A stretch of DNA of 64,000 bases from Myxocyprinus asiaticus (lineage: Eukaryota; Chordata; Actinopteri; Cypriniformes; Catostomidae): the NCBI RefSeq assembly GCF_019703515.2, contig NC_059388.1, positions 4,553,979 to 4,617,978 on the forward strand. Reading direction: 5' to 3'. The notes beneath the pieces are model-generated. The model was not told where the DNA came from. It saw only the letters and a program-made list of their open reading frames with translations, and ran no database searches. Within the stretch, counting starts at the first letter, position 1. Each line of letters begins with the position of its first letter. Positions 1 to 11,511 of this stretch are shown here, in pieces. The position numbers and the translations under genes are program-made.

Positions 1-1249
1 CGGATGCCTGGCGAACTGAATCGCGTAGCCGAGTCGGACGGTCCGGACCAGCCATCATGACAGGTTGGAAAGCGCAAGCCACACGTCCAAGCTCCAGGTA
101 AGGGGGACCAAGGGGACAATCTCGTCGGACGTACCAGTGGGTGGGGCCTCGTGGCGGGGTGGAGCCTGAGGTGCCACGTCATGCTGTGGCCGTGCTGAGT
201 TCAGGGATATCGAAGCACTTACCTGGCTCCTTGTTACCACCCCCGGAACAGCCTGGGACGGGGGATAAGAGGCTTGTCCTAGTGACCCGTGGAGACCGTC
301 ACATCGGGTGCGGATTTGTGCTACAGCTGGGCGCACAGGGGCGGAGAGACCGCCGCTGGAGTGCCAAACCTGCCGAAATGGAATGGTGGACGGTGGTCAT
401 GATGACGGCCGTGCACACTGGGTATGTGACCCAGGGAACAAGGAAACCACTGTTTTGCTGAACCTTTGGGTACCGCAGCCACTTGGGCATGTGGTGAAAT
501 TAAATGAAAAGGTAACAAAAGATTCTCCTCCCGGCCCTACACCGGGGGATGGAGTGGTCTGCTTACCAGCTCCAGAGCAGCGGGTTTCCTCAACCCTGGG
601 TCGCCCGTCTCAAGGGCAGCCTCTCAGGGACGACTTAAACCTACAGGCCCTGGACGGGAGCTTCGGGCGCCCACGCTAGGTGGCGGTGCTCTGCGGGCAT
701 AGGTGCACCGCGAGGGCCTTATCCACCGGGGAGATCACCGAATACCCCTTGGCCGCCCCACCATCAAGGGTAGTGAGAGCAGGGGAGCAGAAAGATCAGG
801 ACTGGGCAGTAAAAGGTGCCTCCCATGACCTTGTCAGCTCCTCGTGCACTTCCGGGAAGAAAGGTATTGGGGCGGGGCATGGCTGTGAGCGGCGCCGCGG
901 GCCCAGGAACTAATCATCGAGCCGCGAGGGTACAGGGGAGAGCGGAGGGTTCCACTCTAGCCCAATGCTCGCGGCTGCCCGGGAAAGCATGTCCGTCATC
1001 TCCGCATCAGCCTGTGACTGGACAACCGTACCCGAGGTACCGCTTAGGCTTTTGCGTCCGACTGGACAAGCCCGCTCGCCGATGCTGCGCTCGAGAGCTC
1101 AACTCACCGTGAGACGATCCGGCGGACTCATCCAGAAGCCCGATCGGGGCAGACGAGCGTGCTGGGGAATGGAAGGTCTGTGGGGGGATACCCAGTGGAG
1201 GTGGTCCAATTGAGGTCCCCAAATCTCCCCCAGTGCTAGCCACGCTGGC

Positions 1250-1486
1250 CTAATACCTATAGGTAGAAGGATCGAGGCGGGGAGCCGCTGGGGTGGCTTG
1301 CTTTCTTACGAAGGCAAGCCGCGACCGCAACGTTGCCATGGACATGTTCTCGCAATGAGTACATGACCCATCCATGAACGCTGTCTCCACGTGGGTAGCG
1401 CCCAGACACAAAAGACAGTGATCGTGACCGTTAGAAGACGAGAGATAACGACCGCAACCAGGAATAACACACAAACGGAAGGGCAT
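1250..1486 (-). pseudogene. DIRS gag-like ORF, N-terminal part (copy 1)
   Basis: A 78-residue frame opening with MPFRLCVIPGCGRYL and continuing through NGHDHCLLCLGATHVE and CTHCENM. The Cys/His pattern (C-x4-C, H-D-x-C-x2-C, H, C-x2-C) is a zinc-finger-like motif shared by the N-terminus of the gag-like ORF in all three DIRS copies of this window (about 22511 in copy 2, about 37050 in copy 3). It probably belongs to the nucleic-acid-binding particle protein. The frame stops early and the sequence continues in another frame at 1007-1243, so a frameshift has broken it. The assignment to DIRS is from context; the finger itself is seen directly. Confidence 0.7.
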
Positions 1487-1711
1487 CTTTTCTTTTTAGA
1501 GAAATATACTCTTTTTTAGAATATACTCTTTTATTTCTGCCGAAGCGCCCAGGGGCGTTCTCTGCAGTGCACCAGTGCAGAGGGGGAGAAGCCGCTGAAA
1601 TGTGCCGTCAGATCCAGCAGAGGTGAATGGACAGCCGTGGGAATTCAGCTCAGTGAGCATCGACCGTTCGGCTCCGAAGAGAAAATCTGAATGAGTGGCT
1701 GCATACCAGCT

Positions 1712-1721
1712 CCTTTTATAC
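1712..1721 (-). promoter_or_regulatory. TATA-like box in DIRS right terminal repeat (copy 1)
   Basis: On the minus strand the terminal repeat reads gtataaaaggagc about 220 bp upstream of the gag-like ORF. The same box is in the right repeat of copy 2 (22765-22775) and copy 3 (37342-37351). It also occurs, inverted, in the left repeats at 17441 and 31326. Its position fits a promoter for the minus-strand element; its activity is inferred. Confidence 0.5.
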
Positions 1722-2043
1722 ACGTATGTTCGGAGGAGTGGTATGCAAATACCACTTGCCAATTCCCATTGGCCTTTTTTCAAAGACCAGAGGTGTTTCG
1801 GGCTCCCAAGAGTGACCCCTAGTGTCACTACATCGACACAACGTCGAGTGAGTAAAAGATAGGGAACATACATTTTTCACAACCAATAAAAAATAAATAA
1901 ATAAAAAAAAAATCCCCACAACCAAAATACACACGTTTCTGTTAACCAATCAAAATACACAAATTTCCCACTATCAAAAAAAAAAAAAAAAAAGTACATA
2001 CAATTTCTCAACCAATAATAAACACCCTCTCCTGTGACTTTAC

Positions 2044-2148
2044 CTGTCATAATCACCATTGCACAGGGCTCTGACTGTGATTTTGAAGGCCTGCCATACA
2101 GGGTTCAGTGTGTTCTTCACAACCTCTGTCTTATGACAAATGGTAAAA
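2044..2148 (-). CDS. Copine exon (C2B domain, continuation)
   Basis: A 105-bp internal exon of a copine, a cytosolic Ca2+-dependent phospholipid-binding protein with two C2 domains and a C-terminal von Willebrand A-type domain. Read on the minus strand it encodes [19 protein letters not shown] followed by [15 protein letters not shown], the beta-strand run of copine C2B containing the signature NTLNPVW. An AG acceptor lies at 2149-2151 (read as ...ttacag) and a GT donor directly below 2044 (cag|gtaaag). Its first base completes the Thr codon begun by the exon at 13863-13966, so the reading frame is continuous across the splice. It ends two bases into a codon, so the next exon lies below position 1. 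The peptide resembles CPNE5/CPNE8/CPNE9; a choice among them is not justified. Confidence 0.93.
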
Positions 2149-4316
2149 CTGTAAGACAACAAGAAAACAGTTAAATACATTACAGTAATATATACTAAAC
2201 TGTGATCAAATGAACTTGTGTTTAAAGAGATATTTTTTTATTATTCATATACTGTAGGACTTATTTCAAATTGGAGATTCAGTTAATCACCTTCAATTCA
2301 TGTCTACTTGATGGGCTGTAACCTGCATCTTTACTAGAATATTTTGTATTCACATCAAATGTATAGCTAATTATCTTGTTTGTGTAAGCAGAAATGAAAC
2401 ATTATTTTCCACCCTTCACAGTGGAGTTATGCAGAAATTATTTCTGTAAAAATAATTACTGAAAACTGCACCAAACCAGTTAATATTCTTGGAAATTCAT
2501 ATTGCTCAGTATCAACTGGGCTATTTCTGAAACTGAAAAAGAAATATTTGACATATTTGGTTTGACTTTTAGACACTGGCCCTTGAGCTAAACCTCCCTA
2601 AACTACACTGGATTTTCCTTAAAAAAGACACTGTTTTTAAAAGGACAGATATGAATGGACTGCTCAGTTATGGGCTCAATACACAGCTCACTACTAGCCT
2701 TTTTCATTGACTCTCTCTCCTTCTCTCTCTCTCTCTGTGTGTGTGTGCAGCTTTAGTGCTGCTGAAACTGAACTTAAAAATGTCATCCTTTGCTGTGAGG
2801 TGGTCTCGAGCTGATCATGGAACAGATGGCAAGTAATGACCCTGCCTGGTAGTTAGACAGCATCAGTGATGACTCTTTTTTAATAAAGATATATCTGCAA
2901 TTCTTTTTAAGGCTATGTTGAATGACAAGGCATGGGCCTACATGATATTGCATACAGTAAAACATGGGTAAAACAAGACCACGCCTACAACATAAAATCA
3001 TGTTGTATATAGGCCTATACAATAACCAAATAAAAAATTAATTAGATGCCAAAAATATATTTTTTTCCACAAAAATAGCTCTGTCCACTTATTTGAAGTT
3101 TTATCAGATATTTTCCTCTAGTGTTATATTATCAAAACTCATATTTCAGGCGTTGGAGCAATTCAACAATGATGATGATCAATAACATTAAATTCAGTCT
3201 GACAGACCTATTCGGCAATAAATACTGCTATAAATACAGCTATAAATATTTCTATTAATAATATGAAACCGTATTCTGCATTAATTTTATTAAAAATACA
3301 TGTTTGCCTTTATGACAATGGAATTACTTAACTGTTTATTTAGTCTGTATTTGTGATAAACTCACATAGCCAGTGCCTGTCTCTATGTGAAACTGCGCTT
3401 GTCACAAACACATGAATCTGTCATGTCACCTGATATCATGCTGAACTTGTAACAATGGACACCATGTGATGGATGAACAGAGACAGTACTTTATGGCTTT
3501 AAAACATATTTGTGAGTGCGCAGGACATGTTTTGAGCTTGCACACGCACTTGATTTTCATAGAGCAGCGTATATTTGTGAGTGCACGTTCAGTTTTGTGC
3601 GAGAAAGACGGAAATCCGCGTGCGAGCAGAGAGATTTGCGCTCGCACAACCAGTACATGGATGTGCTCTCGCATGATATGCATTCGTTCATGACATTTAA
3701 TAGTATTATAATGCCATAAAGCTACAGTCTATTAAGCTGGACTATGGTCCATCAAGTTATTAATTTTCATTTATCTTGACAGTACATTTTGATTGTATTT
3801 ATGTATCTTTCGGTTTTGCGCCTTCACTGACATGCTCTCGCGCCCCCCTGGGGAGGCACGCCTCCCAGTTTGAAAACCGTGGCAGTAAAATAATTTGACT
3901 TATGTCATCTAAAATAAAAAGAAAGTTGTATTTTCCCTCAGAATACTGATGAAAGAATAAAAAGTAATGGCTTTCTGAGTCCTTTCTGAGTTTCAGATGA
4001 GCTGTGCTCGGAGTTGACAAGACACCAAAGTCTGCAACCAAAAGCCAAATATTTCAATATGAATTAAAAAATTTCTCATCAAATTCTCCCGAGAACACGT
4101 TATCTGTTCTATGCTTTCCACTGTAATTTTAAATCTCGATACTCTCACTGTATATCAAAAATCTTATTAGTTTCTAATTTAATTTCTCCAAAGAAATTTC
4201 AGGAGAAACATCTGAGAAAAAGCTGATACTTAAATACTTAAAACAGCTGTTGGAATGAATGTGTTAACGCATGCAATTAATTAAAAAAGATCAACGCTTT
4301 AATTTTAATCATGATT
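2149..4316. other. Copine intron sequence without recognised gene
   Basis: AT-rich intronic DNA. It holds a short CT/TG microsatellite at about 2707-2747 and scattered poly-A/T runs. No open frame here has coding character: the ones present are short and match nothing I recognise. The stretch 3470-3700 is richer in CG dinucleotides than its surroundings and may be an old transposon remnant, but no terminal repeats were found. Confidence 0.6.
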
Positions 4317-7300
4317 ATACCACGGTATAATCTATTGAATGCTTGATTCTGATTAGTTGACGGACGTTCTAAGGTGTGCAATTACTTTTCAAGTAAATGA
4401 ACATGCTATGAAGTATTTCCAGGTCTTGACCGCATAACGGTTCCATATCACTTCGCCAAATTATTTAAGTTATTTCAAAGAGCCCTACAGCCTACCACAA
4501 CAAAATAACAAATTACAACAAAGACATTGGTTAAGTAAATCTGATAAGAATGTCAAACAATGTCTTTTATATCCTAAATGTATTTCAATTTCGGTTGAAA
4601 AGCTCCCTTATCTCCCCCGCACTTACACAAGCTCTCTTTCGATCCCTCAAAAACAAACTCACACACAAACTCTCACACACACACACACACAAATGCACAA
4701 GTGCTCCAGTAAAGCAGTGCAAGCCTCGCTATCCTCCGTTGCTAGTTCTAAAGTGACATTTTTGAACTAGCAATGAAGGCTCGGACTGTATTAAAGCAAG
4801 ACGTTGAATTCAAGGTGGAAGAAAGTAGTTCCATTCACAAGAGCATTTTAGGGACGAAAACCAGAAAATGTCTTGAGATAAAACCCTGAACGATGTCTTA
4901 AGGTGTGGTAACTGTGGTATAAGCGGAGTAATTGACTCCAGCCCGTTGAATTATTGATAAATAATGCACACCTGAGGTGTAGTGGTGTTACTACCTCTGG
5001 TGTGCATTATTTTTCAATAATTAAGTCAATTATTACTTACTTAACGCATTCACCATTAATACCACACAAACCAGCATAACCACTTTTTGGAAGGGCAGAA
5101 CCTTTGTAATGCATCCGCCCAGAGATGCACACTTCACAACACACACCAGAGCCCTTCTACCAAGGGGAGCCTACAAGCTTAGCATAAGTAAGGAATAATT
5201 GATGACCGCTGAATTACTGAAAAATAATGCACACCCGAGGTGGTAATGTGGTCACAACGTGCAGCGGAGTGACCGTTACACCATGCGTGTGCATTATTTT
5301 TCAATAATTCAACAGCCAGAGTCAATTATTTCGCTTATACCATAGTTACCACACCTTAAGACATCGTTCAAGACATTTTCTGGTTTTCGTCACTAAAATG
5401 CTCTTGTGAGTGGAACTACTTTCTTCTGCGAAGGATTCAACATCTTGCTTTAATACAGCTCAAGCCTTTGTTGCTAGTTCGAAAACGTCACTTTAGAACC
5501 AGCAATGGAGGATTGCGAGGCTTCCACTGCTTTACTCAAGGACTCACAGGAGTAACAAGTTAGTGCATTTGTGTGTGTGTGAGAGAGTTTGTGTGTGAGT
5601 TTATTTTTGAGGGATCGAAATAGAAAAGCTCAGAAATCGCCTGTGGGATTACCTTTATTTGTTGCAGCTCTTGTCAGAAGTAACATCGCTTCAAAATCGC
5701 GAAGATGTACAGTACTGTGCAAAAGTTTTAGGCACTTGTGAAAAATGTTGCATAGTGAGGATGTCTTCAAAAATAATGTCATAAATAGTTTTCATTTATC
5801 ACATACAAGTCCCCCCAAAAAAGCAAATTAATATTCGGTGTTACCACCTTTGCCTTTAAAACAGCACCGATTCTGCTATGTACACCTGGACACAGTTTTT
5901 CTTGGTTGTTGGCTGATAAGATGTTCCAATCTTCTTGGAGAATTCGCCACAGTTCTTCTATCTATTTAGGCTGTCTCAATTGCTTCTATCTCTTTATGTT
6001 ATCTCAGACTGACACAATGTTCAGTGGGGGGCTTTGTGGGGGCCATGACATCTGTTTCAGGGCTCCCTGTTCTTATATTCTAATCTTTTCTATTTGCAAA
6101 AGTAATGTTTGGGAGTCTAACATTTATATTTCCTATTGACAGACTAAAGCTGAAGATATAAATAATCATCTTAAGACAAATGCTTTTGTGAAACATCTTA
6201 TGAGCCTAAGACTTTTGCACAGTACTGTAAGTCTAAGCACTTCTCAGCAGCAGTGAGTGTCGCCATTTCCGATGTAAACATTAACAACTGTTTTCAACCC
6301 TACTGAGATGCAGGAGTGTGCTGACATGATGGCTCTGTTTTTCGCTCGCGAGTGTGTGCGTAATTCGTATAATGTTTGTGTGTCCTTGTGTGTAGGAGTG
6401 TGTGTGAGAGAGGGGGAGGGGGGTGAGGGTTTTTCCCCACAGATATTACAGTTAACATAGAAACTGTGGAATTGATCAAGTGTATCTAGCTTTGATACAG
6501 CTCAAGCCTTCCATGCTAGTTCGAAAACGGCACGGAGAATGCGCTGCTTTTCGGCATGTGTGTGCGTGTGTGTGTGTGTGAGCGTGAATGAGAGAGAGGG
6601 GGAGGGTTAGCGCGGTGCTTTCCATTATAGCTATGTGAGGCTGATTCTGGTGAAATACATCGAAACATAAAACGTTTCACATATTAAAAGTTATTTTGGA
6701 TAACAGAAACTGTTGTATTGATCAAGTTGCTGGGGGTGTGGCTCTATTTGTTGGTCGTGGCACGAGTCTCAATGTGTGTTTAAGTGTGTGTGCGCACGTG
6801 CGTATGTATGTGTGTGAGCGTGTGTAAGTGCGGGGGAGACGAGGGAGCTTTTCAACCGAAATTGAAATAAATATAGGATATTATAGACATTGTTTGATAT
6901 TCTTAACGATGAACTTAACCAATGCCTTTGTTTATATGGTTATTTTGCTGTGGTAGCATGTACGGTGTGTGTGTGTGAGTGAGACGAAAGCAAAAGAGAG
7001 AGAGAGAGAAAAAGAGAGGGAGCCCAAGGATGAAATTGAAACAAATTTAGGATATTATAGACATTGTTTGTCATTCTTATCCAATGAACTTAACCATTTT
7101 CCTTGTAATTGGTTGTTTTGTTGTGGTCGCCTGTAGAGCTCTTTGAAATAACTTAAATAATTTGGTGAAGTGATATGGAACCGTTATGCGGTCAAGACCT
7201 GGAACTACTTCATAGCCGTGCGTTTACTTGAAAAATAATTGCACACCTTAGAACGTCCGTCAACCAATCAGAGTCCAGCATTCAACAGAGCCGTGGTATA
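4317..7300. mobile_element. ~3 kb foldback (long inverted-repeat) element
   Basis: The two ends are long inverted repeats. The left arm (4317-4620) reads ataccacgg..., gacggacgttctaaggtgtg, accgcataacggttccatat. The right arm (about 6840-7300) carries the same blocks in reverse complement (atatggaaccgttatgcggt, cacaccttagaacgtccgtc, ccgtggtat). The right side has two copies of the subterminal block (6838-6960 and 7020-7160). A second, inner pair of inverted blocks faces across 5040-5215: 4740-5030 against 5215-5540, sharing ttaaggtgtggtaactgtgg. No transposase frame was seen. This is a non-autonomous snap-back transposon; its superfamily is not determined. Confidence 0.75.
5708..6229. mobile_element. 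Tc1/mariner-type MITE
   Basis: A 522-bp element with terminal inverted repeats: left tacagtactgtgcaaaag, right cttttgcacagtactgta, both ending in TA as expected of a Tc1/mariner target duplication. The repeats extend imperfectly inward (gttttaggcac / gcctaagac). There is no transposase frame, so it is non-autonomous. It sits inside the foldback element and is therefore younger than it. Confidence 0.85.
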
Positions 7301-7521
7301 AAATAGAATAACGCGGCAGGACCATAGACATTCTTTGGGCTATACTGTCGTAACACGCTAGTTGACCATTACACTCTCTCCTATGATAGAGTCATGGAAG
7401 TTGTTATCTCAGTGAATGAAAGAATCTCTGCACACACACACAACACCGCTTACACAATAAAAGATGGAGAAAGGACCTCTTAATGCTATTTGATGTACAC
7501 AACAACCCAGATGGGACTTGT

Positions 7522-8321
7522 TGTCACAGTCCTGTCACCTTTTCATGTTGAATTTTTGTCTGACAGTGTCATGGTGTCTGGATCCTGACTTCCTGTCTGG
7601 TTCGGTTTGTTCCGTGTTCCATGTTCTGTTTGTTTTGTTCCAAGTTTGTTTTGCATGCGGGATCAGCGTTTCCATGGGAACCCTCATTGTTTCCATGGGA
7701 ACGCTGATCATGCCAACTTTCAGCTGGCAAGCGGCACCTGTCCCTTGTTTGTTCCTGCCTATTTTAATCACCTCGTGCGTCATGTCCTTTGCTGGATTGT
7801 TGAATGTAGTTTAGTGAATTAATGTAATCTTTAATGATTGTTGGATGTTATCATTATAGAAAGCTGTTTGATGTGAAGTAACTTACCTTACTCTCTCTGC
7901 CTATTTGGTCCTGTCTCGTGTATCTGTTTGGTTGCCTGTCTCTGCCCACATGTCTGGAGTGTGGTTGCCTTCCAGTTTGCTGTATGCTTGTTCTCTTCAT
8001 TCACGAGCCTTCAATGGAAAATTCCTCATCTCTGCCCACGTTTCAGGAGAAAGATTGCCTTCCTGTCTGCTGGCTGTTGTTCTCTGCACCTCACTATGCT
8101 TCAACGGAGGATTCCTACGAATCTATTACAACGCACACACTCGTCTACGAACATCTCTCTCCACGGATTTGGGCATCGCCAAAACCCCTACCCGCTACTG
8201 CAGCCAGTGCCGGGATTCTCAGTCTTCACCAGTATAGTGAAAGTTAATATTTATTGTGAATAAATCCTTTGAACTGTTCCTCTGCTCTTGGGTCTCTTTG
8301 TCTCGCTCTCGCTGTGTGACA
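7522..8321 (+). repeat. 5' LTR of Ty3/gypsy-type element
   Basis: An 800-bp LTR bounded by TG...CA. Its last ~467 bp match the 3' LTR at 11512-12003; shared landmarks are agaaagctgt, ccttactctctctgcct and tgctcttgggtctctttgtc. A polyadenylation-like aataaatcc lies near 8260. The leader gaacaatccagcc then leads to the gag ATG at 8339. Confidence 0.82.
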
Positions 8322-8338
8322 GAACAATCCAGCCAAGA

Positions 8339-8700
8339 ATGGACCCAGCGGAGGAATCTACTCTTCGCTCTGCCCTCTCTCAGCAGGGAGCTTTACTGGG
8401 ATGTCAGCAGGATCAAATCTCTGCATCTAACCTAACTCTGGAGATGATGGTGTCGCCACTCACTGTGCTCACCTCTGTCATGCAACAACTCCACCTATCT
8501 CCCGATGCTGGTCCCACTCAGGAAGGTTCCCCATGTTTCTGGGCGCTCAGATGCTCGTATCCCTCCTCCAACCATGTTTTCAGGTGAGGTGGGATCCTGT
8601 AGCACATTCCTCTCACAATGTTCCTTGTTCTTCTCATTGCAACCCTCTGCTCTCCCGTCACAGACAATGAAGGTGGCATACGTCATCATGCTGCTCACCG
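8339..8700 (+). pseudogene. Ty3/gypsy gag remnant
   Basis: Begins MDPAEESTLRSALSQQGA at 8339, the usual opening of fish Ty3/gypsy capsid precursors, and carries the capsid-like stretch STFLSQCSLFFSLQPS followed by VAYVIMLLTG. A frameshift between about 8505 and 8580 separates the two halves: the first frame stops at 8587 and the second is the frame open from 8505. After LLTG the sequence passes straight into the minisatellite with no frame break. The rest of gag and all of pol are missing. The structural role (virus-like particle protein) is inferred from the family. Confidence 0.78.
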
Positions 8701-9420
8701 GCCATTCCTCTGCCGCTGCCAGCATCCACTGCCACGGAGGCCGTATCACTACCACTGCCAGCTCCCATGGCCACAGAAGCCGTTCCCCTGCCACTGCTAG
8801 CGCCCATGGCCACAGAAGCTGTTCCCCTGCCGCTGCCAGCATCCATGGCCACGGAGGCCATTCCCCTGCTGCTGCCAGTGTCCACTGTCATGGAGGCCAT
8901 TTCACTGCCGCTGCCAGCACCCACAGAAGCCGTTCCCCTGCCGCTGCCAGCATCCATGGCCACGGATGCCATTCTCCTGCCACTGTTAGCTTCCACTGCA
9001 ATGGAGGCCTTTCACTTCCACTGCCAGCGACCACAGAATCTGTTCCCCTGCCGCTGCCAGTGTTCACAGCCACGGAGGTCATTCCGCTGCTGCTGCCAGC
9101 ACTCACGGCCACGGAGGCCGTTTCCCCTTCCTTGCCCGTGCTCATGACCATGGAGGACATTTCCCTGTCACTGCCAGTGCCCACGACCATGGAGGTCGTT
9201 CCCTTGACACTGTCTGTGCCCACAGCCACAGAGGCCATTTCCCCTTCCTTGCCTGTGCTCACAACCATGGAGATCGTTTCCCTGTCACTGCCAGTGCCCC
9301 TGACCATGGAGGTTGCTCCCCTGTCATTGTCTGTGCCCACAGTCATGGAGGCAGTTGACCTGTCCCTGCCAGTGCCTACAACCACAGAGGTCGTTCCCCT
9401 GTCACTGCCTGTGCTCATGA
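8700..9420 (+). repeat. Coding-frame minisatellite fused to gag
   Basis: About 20 imperfect tandem units of 33-39 bp built on cccctgccgctgccag followed by atggccacggaggcc. Most units are multiples of three, so the frame open from 8505 runs to 9437 (310 codons). One irregular step near 9000 changes the reading from SPAAASIHGHGG-type to PLPLPASMATEA-type repeats. Two further units continue at 11444-11511 beyond the inserted LTR. The array occupies the place where gag/pol should be. Whether it was ever translated is unknown. Confidence 0.85.
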
Positions 9421-11443
9421 TGTTGGGCCTCATGTAATCAGATAGAAGACAAAGGCAGGCCTAACACAGTCGTAAAACCTAACTCAGTCCCAAATACCAA
9501 GTCATAAATTTTACTGATAAAAATCGCGCCAAAATCAAACAAAGGGAGTCCAAAACAGACTACAAATTCCATGAAGCCTTGCTCACTAAAGGATCGAACT
9601 CTCAACTCTTATTGGATGAGGCACACGACAGAACGCACCTCAACCATGACATCATCAGGAGTAGAAATACCTCTGAAATGCTCCCGGGATTTGCTTCCAG
9701 CAACTTTGCTTGCCGTGCGTACAAGCAGCTCATCGCTGCTCTCAGGTGTAGCCTCGTGGCATAAGGAAGTAACGTCTGACTTGAAACTGTGGCCATACAA
9801 TCTCCATCTCGCTGGACCAGTTGAGATTACTCTGTGTTCCACCGAACACTCTAATGGATCCGAAGGAGACTGCCAAGCAATCCGCATCTTCATCCGTTTG
9901 CCTGCAGAAGTGAAGAGATAAAAGATTTCTCTTCCATCTTCAATCAAGTCGACGTCGCTGATTTCTCCGCCAGCCCGCCAATAATCAGCAGCCGTACCGC
10001 CCGCTGACAGAGTGAGGAAACGGCCTCCCGTCATCACCCGAGCCTTCAGGAACCAAGTCGGAGTTAAAGGATGGATGAACACACATTCTACCTGTGTCCT
10101 CATGCGATTCAAGTAAGAGGTTTACGTCTGGGCAGAGATAGAATATTATAGTGTGTTATTCTTGTGTATCAACATTATTGCTTGTACAGTTTATGGACCG
10201 CCATGTCCGCTTATTGCTAATACTCAAGGTATTTAATTATCACGAATGAGATTTGCTGTATTGTAGTCCAACCACATTGGACTGTTGTGCATTTCCGCCA
10301 TCGCGGGTGAGACCGGCAAACTGAGTTTATCCATTGAAGAACCAAAGACCGCAGGACGGTTTACAAGCCGTCCACCGCGTCTCTGAGTGATAAACTAACA
10401 GCTGCTTTCTCTCCCAAGATCGCGGAACCGGCTTTGGGGCCGTCACTTAATTCTCTCTCTCTCTCAAACTAACCACACACACACACGTGACCCCTCAAAA
10501 ACATTCTCGCACACATTTTGGCTAATAGATAGCTTCGTGATGAAGCTCAGCTTTGTCCCTAAGCTATCATACAAGCAGATACATGCGGTAAACTGGAAGA
10601 CACTATTGACTGGTCTCGCGTGACATACTTTCCAGGAGAGTCACGTCCACCATTTTTGCGCGTCCCTCCTTACACACACACACACCTTATGTGTTATAGG
10701 ATTATTTTGGTTTCCATATCTAATCATATCACTGTTTAGTTTGTAGTTGTAAGTCAGAAGTTTATTGACTGCATTTTATTAATTATTAATCGATATTACT
10801 GCATAAATAAACTTTGTTATATTACAAAGAGAAGTGTTTTGGTTTGTTTTGCATACACCTGTGTCATGCTGACGGGATGTCAGTGCTCGGATTCAAGCCT
10901 TCATTCATTGTTTTTTTTTCTGAAAATCGATATTCTTCGGATGTCGATTTTCCTAAGAAAACAATCTAATATTGAGACTGTTATACTATCTGGTTATTAG
11001 TCCCTGATTCCAGGGTGGTGCCCCGTCAATATTAATCCTTATTAATATTCTATTGATTTTTGATAATTGATGATTATCTTTGATGATTGTTGAATTTGAA
11101 TGATCAATAAGCTAGTGTTAATTTTAATTAATGTTTCATCGATGTTAACAATTAACGATTATCTTTGATAATTGTTGATTTAAAGGATTAGAAAAAGCTA
11201 ACATTGATTCTCATCAATGTTCTATTGATTTTAATAATTAATAATTATCTTTGATAATTATTAATTATTGCTAATAACCAAACCCGCTCCTAAACATAGC
11301 GCACTACATTTACTGGAGCCCCATATGAGGTTTTAATGAGTTAGATTCAATTAATTAATTTAAATATTAATTAATAACTAATGAAATAATTATCAATTAT
11401 TTCTGATAGTAACACTGATCTAAACAACCAGTAAAGCCCTACA
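9421..11443 (+). mobile_element. Solo LTR of an endogenous retrovirus-like element
   Basis: A 2,023-bp block inserted inside the minisatellite. It begins TGTTGGGCC and ends CCCTACA (TG...CA). It is flanked by atga on the left and acga on the right, compatible with a mutated 4-bp target duplication; the array resumes at gaccaaggaggtcg. There is no gag, pol or env frame: the long open frames inside (for example on the minus strand at 9609-10112) are not recognisable proteins. The 3' part is AT-rich with repeated TTGATAATT-type motifs. Origin as a solo LTR by recombination is inferred. A primer-site-like ctggagccccat at 11314 may mean that part of a leader is included. Confidence 0.55.
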
Positions 11444-11511
11444 ACGACCAAGGAGGTCGTTCCCCTGCCATTGCCCATGACTACAGAGGTCGATCCCTTG
11501 TCACTGCCTGT

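Larger units (their letters stand above)
1..1867 (-). mobile_element. DIRS-type tyrosine-recombinase retrotransposon, copy 1 (gag end only)
   Basis: This is the 5' end of a minus-strand DIRS element, cut by the window edge. Position 1 aligns with about 35029 of copy 3, near the start of the RT region. The right end (1795-1867) is the DIRS terminal repeat, gggctcccaagagtgacccc through ...agggaac. A minus-strand TATA-like box lies inside it. Compared with copy 3 it lacks about 540 bp of the gag core (the part matching 35640-36160), like copy 2. Translation is broken into several frames, so the copy is dead. It lies in the copine intron about 180 bp below the exon at 2044. Confidence 0.88.

Noticed and set aside
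8658..9433. Long minus-strand open frames (112 and 181 codons) rich in Gly/Ser/Met/Ala repeats
   Set aside because: They are the antisense reading of the minisatellite; the unit length in multiples of three keeps all frames open.
9609..10112. 167-codon minus-strand open frame inside the solo LTR
   Set aside because: No recognisable motif; it lies in a block bounded by TG...CA ends and is most likely chance.
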